A DNA stretch of 64,000 nt from Zingiber officinale (lineage: Eukaryota > Streptophyta > Magnoliopsida > Zingiberales > Zingiberaceae), in NCBI RefSeq assembly GCF_018446385.1, contig NC_055996.1, positions 133,078,245-133,142,244 of the forward strand, read 5' to 3'. Below are positions 58,091 through 64,000 of the stretch, piece after piece. Below the pieces are notes generated by a model that made no database searches, was not told where the DNA came from, and was given only the letters and a program-made list of their open reading frames with translations. Both the position numbers and the translations under genes were made by a program. Every line of letters starts with the position of its first letter. Within the stretch, counting starts at the first letter, position 1.

Positions 58091-59450
58091 AACAAATATA
58101 CAATAAGATCCACCATGATAAAAGATTGCCTCACCGAAAAGGTAGCGTAGAAGAGAAGGTCCACATTCATATTACGCAATTGACAAGGAAAGCGGAGACT
58201 CGAAGACATGCGCAGAAAAAGCATGGTCCACTGTCATGCATCAAGAATTAGGGGGCAAAAAGAAAAAGACGTCTTAGTTATCTAGAACCGTTAAATTAAA
58301 TGGACGCTTCCAACTTTTAGAAAGTCAAAAACATTTTTGATTATATTTTTCATATTAAAAATATTTTATTTCTGTATTATTTTTGTCACAAAATAACTAT
58401 TATATAGAAATAAATCAATTTAAAATCTAAATATAAAATATTTCTATATTTAAGAAATCTTTATAAATTCATTGAAAATTATTTAAATTTAATTAAAATT
58501 ATCACAATTAATCGAAAATAACACTTAGGGTACATTTAATTTAAATCATCATATATATAACTTTGGTTATATGATTATTAAATAATTACATAATTAAAAT
58601 TATAAGAAATAAAATATAACTTAATATTATTTGATCAATATAGTAATATAATAAAATTTTATTTATTTAAATATTTTCACATATAACTTAATTTAATATT
58701 TTCAATTACAAAACTAACCATACATATATATATATATATATATTTTTCTTTTTAATGTTTTTTTTAACTTTATACTTGTCTCCTTTTGTGTTTTTTTGTA
58801 CTTTATATTTTTCGTTTTTGAACTTTACGTTATATTTTTTTTAAAACTTTACGTTTTTTAAGTATATTTTTAACTTTCCTAATAAAATAATATTTTCAAA
58901 AATACAACTTTATATTTTTGATTAAATAATATATGATTAAATTAATATTATTACAACAATGATAACAACCACTAATATGATTAAATAATATTAATTAAAG
59001 TAGTTAAAATATTTTTGATTAAATTAAATTTAAAAATGATTTAATTTTACGTATTAGAATAAAAATATTTTTAACATTTTAAAAAGGAGAAAATTTTGTT
59101 TTATGATTCCGGTGATTAAGACACTTTTGATTTTTGCCCAAGATTAGGCGAAGAGATGGAATAAGTGCGGAAAGGAACTAGATTTTTCACTGTCTTTTCC
59201 AATCCTACAGCTTGTTAGAAATTAACACAGGGGATTATCATTATTAGAAAAACGAGAAAATTCGAAAAAGTAATTAGTTGGTAAATATCACTGTCACTGC
59301 CTCCTTATAATGAATAAGCTTCGTTCAAGGGAAGAGAGCTCCGTCTGTTTTACTTCTAAAAAATACCGTTACATGACCTTAAATCTTTATTTTTAATGAA
59401 AAAAAACACTCTGAATTCCAGCCTCTTCCTACTCCATTCTAACACTGTCA
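58090..59450. repeat. Second copy (copy C) of the receptor-kinase upstream region
   Basis: Collinear and diverged match to 34500-35480. Shared landmarks include ATTCATATTACG with TTGACAAGG, AAGACACTTTTGATTTTTGC, CCAAGATTAGG, GGGGATTATCATTA, and AATTCGAAAAAGTAATTAGT. The kinase gene itself is not present beside it. It includes a TA dinucleotide run at about 58722-58743. Confidence 0.75.
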
Positions 59451-60530
59451 TTAAATAACGTAGGATCCCGATTGAAAACTGAGAAAATAGAACTGTCAGT
59501 ATGATATATAATTGGAATGCTGACTAACTTATCATGCTTTGAAGGGGGAGAGTATGATGTGTTATCTTTTATGTTGTTCAAGTTTAACTTTTGATCAATA
59601 CTATTTATAGATAGTGATCAGATTTTTTCGATTCTTGACACCCCGATGATTAAGACGGATCCCACAAATATATAAGAAGCAGACTAAATAGTAGAATAAT
59701 AAAATGAACGAAAAGTGAGTACAGTGATGTACCCCTAATCCGAGGGAAGGGGGAGGGTGCCTTTTGGTGGATTGATGAGTTGGTCATGATGCTGATCGAA
59801 TAGTCGTGGTCCTGAAGGATAGATGAATGTGAGCCGAATGAGGAATTTGATCTGTCGGCACAGAGCATAACAGTGGCTCGTAGGCTAAACCATAATAGTG
59901 GCTCGTTGGCCAAAATGCTACAGCAGCATGAAGGTCGGATCGTAATAACGGCTCACAGGCCAAATAATACCAACATCTCACGATCATAATAATAGTGGAA
60001 AAGCTGAAACACAACAACGACATAGAATTGGCTGGAACATAGAGGTGGCTCGAAGGCCAGATCAATGCCTAAAACACATGCCAACATGGATCAGATATCG
60101 GATCAGCGTTAGGAGTGTATGACAGCTTGGATTGGAGGTCATCTACGACGATGGGGTTGGTTGCGATGATGGGCATCGGATGCAACTTAGGGATGATCTT
60201 GTGTTGACGTGGTTGACCAGTGACAAGGAAGAGACAATAAGGTGGGCGGTGACCCCGGAGGGCAGCGTCGGTTGGCTGTGGCCGGCGGAGAAAAGAGGGA
60301 GGGGGAAGAGGAGTATGTGCATGAGGCAGCGGGGTGTGTGCTGCGTCAGTGTTGTCGGCCGGAAGAGGTGATGTCGATCATGGGAGCGGAAGATGCCAGA
60401 AGCAGCTGGCGGGCGACCAGGAAGGCAGGGGCGTCGAGTAAGCGAGAAAGGTTGTGCACACCCCTACGGTGACGACGTGCCCCCGTGCGGAGGTTGGCAG
60501 CAACCAACAAGGCGACAACATCCAGTGAGG
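59451..60530. other. Unassigned DNA with short degenerate repeats
   Basis: 59850-60065 contains several GTGGCTCGnnGGCC-like units (59873, 59897, 59950, 60045). 60230-60480 is GC-rich with overlapping open frames on both strands but no domain I recognise. No gene is called. Confidence 0.4.
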
Positions 60531-61257
60531 TGTCACAGGGGTAATTTCTGCCTTAGAAATTTCCTGTGCGGCGACCAAGCACCCCACTTGATTCAGCATC
60601 CGAGATGCACCACCAATGTGCTAGAGAATGCACAAGACAAGCCCAAACAAGACAAGCCAACGTACAGGAAAACTCCCAACCTTTTTGTATTAACACTCAA
60701 AGGATTACAAGTGACTCTCTTGGCAGAATGCTCATACAATCTCTCTTGTGTCTTGCCTTTGCTACACCCATGCCTATTTATAATCCATAGGCAGGGTTGG
60801 TTTGGCAGTTTACAAGCAGTTGCATGGTAGTTGCCTCAACTACCATGCCACATGTCCCAAACCGCTAGCTACCTCATTGCTGCCTTGGCGCCATGTCAAA
60901 GGCCAGCATGCACCCCTGTGCTTGGCCTATGGTTCTGCTTCATGGGCTTCGGCCGAAGTAGCCTCTTTGCTGCATCTTTCCTTATGCTGCATTGCATGCA
61001 CCCGTTGAATACCATGGCTCACGAATTCTGCAAGCCATTCTTGGCCAAATGCTCTGATTCTGCGCGTCCGCTCTTCGCATCTATTTACCACCATCAAGTC
61101 GACCTCCCGCTCGACTTGTGCTTGGACAGCGCCCGCACACTGCCACAAATCCACCCGTTGCTTGGCATGTCTTGTGCACATGCCCACCATGCTGAATCCA
61201 AGGACCAACGAGTCAATCCTTGCGCCCAGCCTTGCCATTGAGTCTAAGGGGCTAACA
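60531..61257 (-). repeat. Probable 3' LTR of a Ty3 chromovirus
   Basis: On the minus strand it would start TGTTAGCCCC at 61257, right after a purine-rich TGGTGGGGGTGGTT, and end CCTGTGACA at 60531 (727 bp). A TATA-like TTATAAATAGG lies at about 60774-60784. The right edge is well placed by the polypurine tract; the left edge relies on the TG/CA rule only. Confidence 0.6.
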
Positions 61258-62128
61258 AACCACCCCCACCAGAAGAAGTCGACGCCCTCATCGATTGCTT
61301 CTGTAAGTATGCTTGAATCTGCTTCTCGAATTGCCATAGAGTAACATTTCTTTCCCATGTAGCCTCAGACTTGGGTTTTCCCTTTCACAGAACCAAGAAT
61401 TCTATTCTTCTATTCTTTTTGCTCATCCCAAATGTTCTATGGTTCAGGATCTCCGCAACATCATCGCTGAATTGTTTCCTTACAACTAGCGGAGCTCTCT
61501 TGGCACAACTTCTTGATGGATCCATGTCATCTGCATGATATTTCTTCAAGAAACTTACATGGAATGTAAGATGTACCCTTAGCCTTTCAGGCAAGTTCAG
61601 CCTGTAAGCCACATTCCCAACCTTCTCCACTATTTCGAAGGGTCCGTCATACTTGGCAATTAGCCCCCGGTGAGCATTCTTGCTGCTTATTCTCTTCTAG
61701 ATTTGAGGAGTAAGTTTCAGTAATACCTCGTCCCCAATAGAGAATTCCAAGGGTCTTCATTTCTTATTAGCATACTTGTTCATCCTTCTAGCCGCTTTTC
61801 TTAGACTGTCTTGAGCTTCTTCAAGCAACTCCTGTTTTTCCCTTGCATATTTATAAGCTGCAGGGCACTTTCCTCCAGACTTCTGCTTGGCTATTTCCAT
61901 AGGAGTTGTTGGCTGCTCGCCCAGTACTATTTCAAAGGGACTCTTTTCTGTGGCTAAGGACTTGTGCATATTGTTGCAGAATTGTGCACTACCCAGCAAC
62001 CCCAACTAATTCTTTTGACTTGCTGTCACATAATGCCGCAAGTATTCTTCAAGCGCATGGTTGATTCTTTCAGTTTGTCCGTCCATCTGTGGATGATTTG
62101 CTGTAGAAAATTTTAGATCGGTCCCCAT
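61258..62128 (-). pseudogene. Ty3 chromovirus integrase C-terminus and chromodomain (broken)
   Basis: From right to left: GTDLKFSTANHPQMDGQTER (about 62065-62125), LEEYLRHYVTASQKN, a stop, then LGSAQFCNNMHKSLATEKSP and KCPAAYKYAREKQELLEEAQ (61757-62005). After a frame change, EKVGNVAYRLNLPERLRVHL and FHVSFLKKYHADDMDPSRS lead to EILNHRTFGMSKKNRRIEFL, a chromodomain (61385-61630). The right end is cut at 62128 by the next hAT element. Confidence 0.85.
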
Positions 62129-62604
62129 CAGGGGTTTCAATAGCGGTGAATAGCGCGCTATCGTGCACTACGATCAGCGAATGCTCTACAGCGTTCGCTG
62201 ATTAGCGATTGTCCCGAATAACCCACACTATTCGGGACAAAAGCGTAGATAGCGCACATAGCGTGCGCTATCATGACTTAGCGGCCCATAGCGGGCGCTA
62301 GAATTGTAAATTGCTGACACAGTAGGTAGGGCAAAGGCGTCGAATCGTGACCGTCGAGGTAGGGCAGAGGCGACAGGCGACGATAGGCAGCGATTGGCGA
62401 GCGACAACTTGCAAGAGGCGAGTGGCGAGCAGAGACCTAGAGGCGGTGTGATCGGCTGGCGACAAGGCAAGCGGCGAGTAGTGACCTGTGAGCGGCGGCG
62501 AGGGACAACGATTGGAGGTAAGCTTTTCTTCTTCCTTTCGTTTTCTTCGTTTCTTCATTTTTTTCTTTTTTTTTTCTCAAAGGAGCAAAGATTTCGTGAG
62601 CCAG

Positions 62605-62795
62605 GGATATGGATCGATCGAGTGATCGATCTCGATCCTTTCTGTTCGAACAGAAAGGATCTCGATCGATCACTCGATCGATCCAGTGATCGATCCAGAC
62701 GCCCTGGATCGATCCAGACCCTTCCTGTTCGAACAGAAAGGATCTCGATCGATCACAGGATCGATCCAATTCCTTGGATCGATCCAATGATCGAT
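62605..62795. repeat. ATCGAT palindrome array in the hAT leader
   Basis: Contains GGATCGATCG, TGATCGATCT, GATCGATCACTCGATCGATC, TGGATCGATCC and similar units, plus a perfect 22-bp palindrome at 62636-62657 (core CTTTCTGTTCGAACAGAAAG) that recurs almost intact near 62722. The style matches the copia arrays at 46.9, 48.6 and 52.6 kb. Confidence 0.85.
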
Positions 62796-62904
62796 CTTCT
62801 AGATGCCTTGATTGTTTCCCATTTTTTTCTAATTAATTAATTATTTGTTCTGATTTTTTTCTTTTGTTTTTCTAGGATTTTGATTGTCTGGTTAGAATTT
62901 GCAA

Positions 62905-64000
62905 TGTCTACGAATTTGTCAAAAAAAGATAAAAAAAGATATTGGTTGGAAATATTATTATCAAAATGAAGGGAAAAAATCTGTTCCGTGCAAATTTTGT
63001 CATCATATATCGAATGGAGGGGGTTACACCTTGTGTTAGTGTTCCGGATGATATTAAGAAAGAAATTAGAGAATCACTTGACAAAATTAGAGCATCTAAA
63101 AGCAAACAAACCGAATTGTTACGAGAGATTGGTGAAGGCCCCCAGAGTATGAGTACGCAATCATCAAAAGTTGAAAGTGTAGGGAGAAATTCAATTGGAT
63201 GTTCTGGTAGTGGTGAATCAAAAGGTAAAGGTACCCTTCGTGGATTTGTTAGTTCTGAACCTCGACAAACAACTCTAAATTCGACATACAAAAAAGATTT
63301 ACTGGTTGATGTGAAGCATAGAGTTGGTCGTTTTATATACTCTGCCGCACTTCTGTTTAATGTTGTGAATGATCCTTATTGGTTGCCTATGGTTGAGGGC
63401 ATTGCGGAATATGGAAGAGGGTTCAAGCCTCCTTCAATATATGAGTTAAGAACTTGAATACTTAAAGCTGAGGTTGATGACATCAACCTAATATATGATG
63501 AGCATAAAAAAGCATGGAAAAAATATGGATGCACTATTATGTCCGATGGTTGGACGGATGGAAAGAATAGAAGTTTGATTAATTTTTTGGTAAATAGTCC
63601 CGCCATCACTTTCTTTTTGAAATCTATTGATGCATCAACTTCTATTAAAAATGGGGAATTGATCTTTAAATATCTTGATGATGTTGTTGATGAGGTGGGA
63701 GAGGAAAATGTAATTTAAATTGTCACGGATAATGCTTTGAATTGCATTAAGGCGGGGAAAAAATTTTGGAGACTAGACATAGAATTTGGTGGACACCTTG
63801 TGCGGCGCATTGCATTGATCTAATGTTGGAGGATATTGCAAAGTTGAAGATTTTTTCTGACACAATTGAGCAAGCTAAGATGGTTGTGAAGTTCCTTTAT
63901 GGTCATGGGACTATACTTTCTTTGATGAGAAAGTATACAAACGGTAAAGAAATTCTCCGTCCGTTACTCGCTTTGCTACTTCATTTCTCACTCTTCAGAG
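62905..64000 (+). pseudogene. hAT transposase, BED zinc finger and DUF659 (broken, runs off end)
   Basis: After ATG at 62905, a one-base shift leads to WKYYYQNEGKKSVPCKFCHH, a partial BED zinc finger whose second half seems deleted. In the next frame (62942-63457) come VSVPDDIKKEIRESLDKIRA, then RQTTLNSTYKKDLLVDVKHR and NDPYWLPMVEGIAEYGRGFK. After a stop at 63455, CTIMSDGWTDGKNRSLINFL and FLKSIDASTSIKNGELIFKY (DUF659) follow, then IVTDNALN and further broken segments. The catalytic region is not fully visible. Confidence 0.85.

Larger units (their letters stand above)
62129..64000 (+). mobile_element. Second hAT element (BED/DUF659 type), 5' part
   Basis: It begins CAGGGGTTTCAATAGCGG at a clean break in the chromovirus, so 62121-62128 (GTCCCCAT) should be its 8-bp duplication. 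The first 180 bases are packed with GCGCTA and TAGCG motifs, seen near the ends of some plant hAT elements. A GC-rich leader with a palindrome array follows, then a transposase. The right end is outside the window. Confidence 0.75.

Noticed and set aside
60393-60830. 145-codon plus-strand frame in GC-rich DNA
   Set aside because: It overlaps frames on both strands, runs into the chromovirus LTR, and shows no domain or splice support.
60927-61358. 143-codon minus-strand frame
   Set aside because: It is an out-of-frame reading through the chromodomain end, the polypurine tract and the LTR of the chromovirus.

Overview
The window is nuclear DNA of a flowering plant. The intron-rich genes have plant protein families and plant-type splice sites, and the repeats include an Au-like SINE, Tat and chromovirus Ty3 elements, Ty1-copia elements, hAT DNA transposons and an RTE-type LINE. 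The gene content and repeat families look monocot-like. Ginger-order monocots are a guess I cannot confirm from sequence alone.

Five genes can be modelled, four of them intact. SDH1 (succinate dehydrogenase flavoprotein, 6407-13836, +) has 16 exons that join in frame to 628 codons. An NDA-type internal alternative NAD(P)H dehydrogenase lies at 19468-21706 (-), with 8 coding exons, 550 codons and two GC-AG introns. A 95-residue secreted LysM protein lies at 26644-27034 (-). A VAP4-type MSP-domain protein lies at 27708-30170 (-), with 7 exons and 274 codons. A G-type lectin S-receptor-like kinase (31430-34201, -) is complete in layout but carries two single-base frameshifts. SDH1 and NDA face each other and encode two separate electron entries into the mitochondrial ubiquinone pool.

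The rest is mostly transposable elements. 1-5275 is a decayed minus-strand copia element with a Tat-type Ty3 fragment inside it. 14.86-15.72 kb is a PIF/Harbinger transposase remnant. 16.7-26.3 kb carries four MITE-like elements, two of them inverted copies either side of NDA. 35.6-43.4 kb looks like the 3' half of a Tat-type Ty3 element: integrase, 3' tandem repeats and an antisense ORF, interrupted by a 2.56-kb solo LTR. 43.4-57.4 kb is a stack of insertions: an RTE LINE split by a hAT element (8-bp duplication CGTAGAAG), itself split by a young gag-only copia element with two 1.37-1.39 kb LTRs (5-bp duplication GCAGT). 58.1-59.45 kb is a diverged copy of the kinase gene's upstream region. 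60.5-64 kb holds the 3' end of a chromovirus, cut by a second hAT element that runs off the end.

The most unusual signal is a dense array of ATCGAT-centred palindromes. It occurs in both LTRs and the internal region of the gag-only copia element, and again in the leader of the unrelated hAT element at 62.6 kb. No complete new multi-gene system was found.
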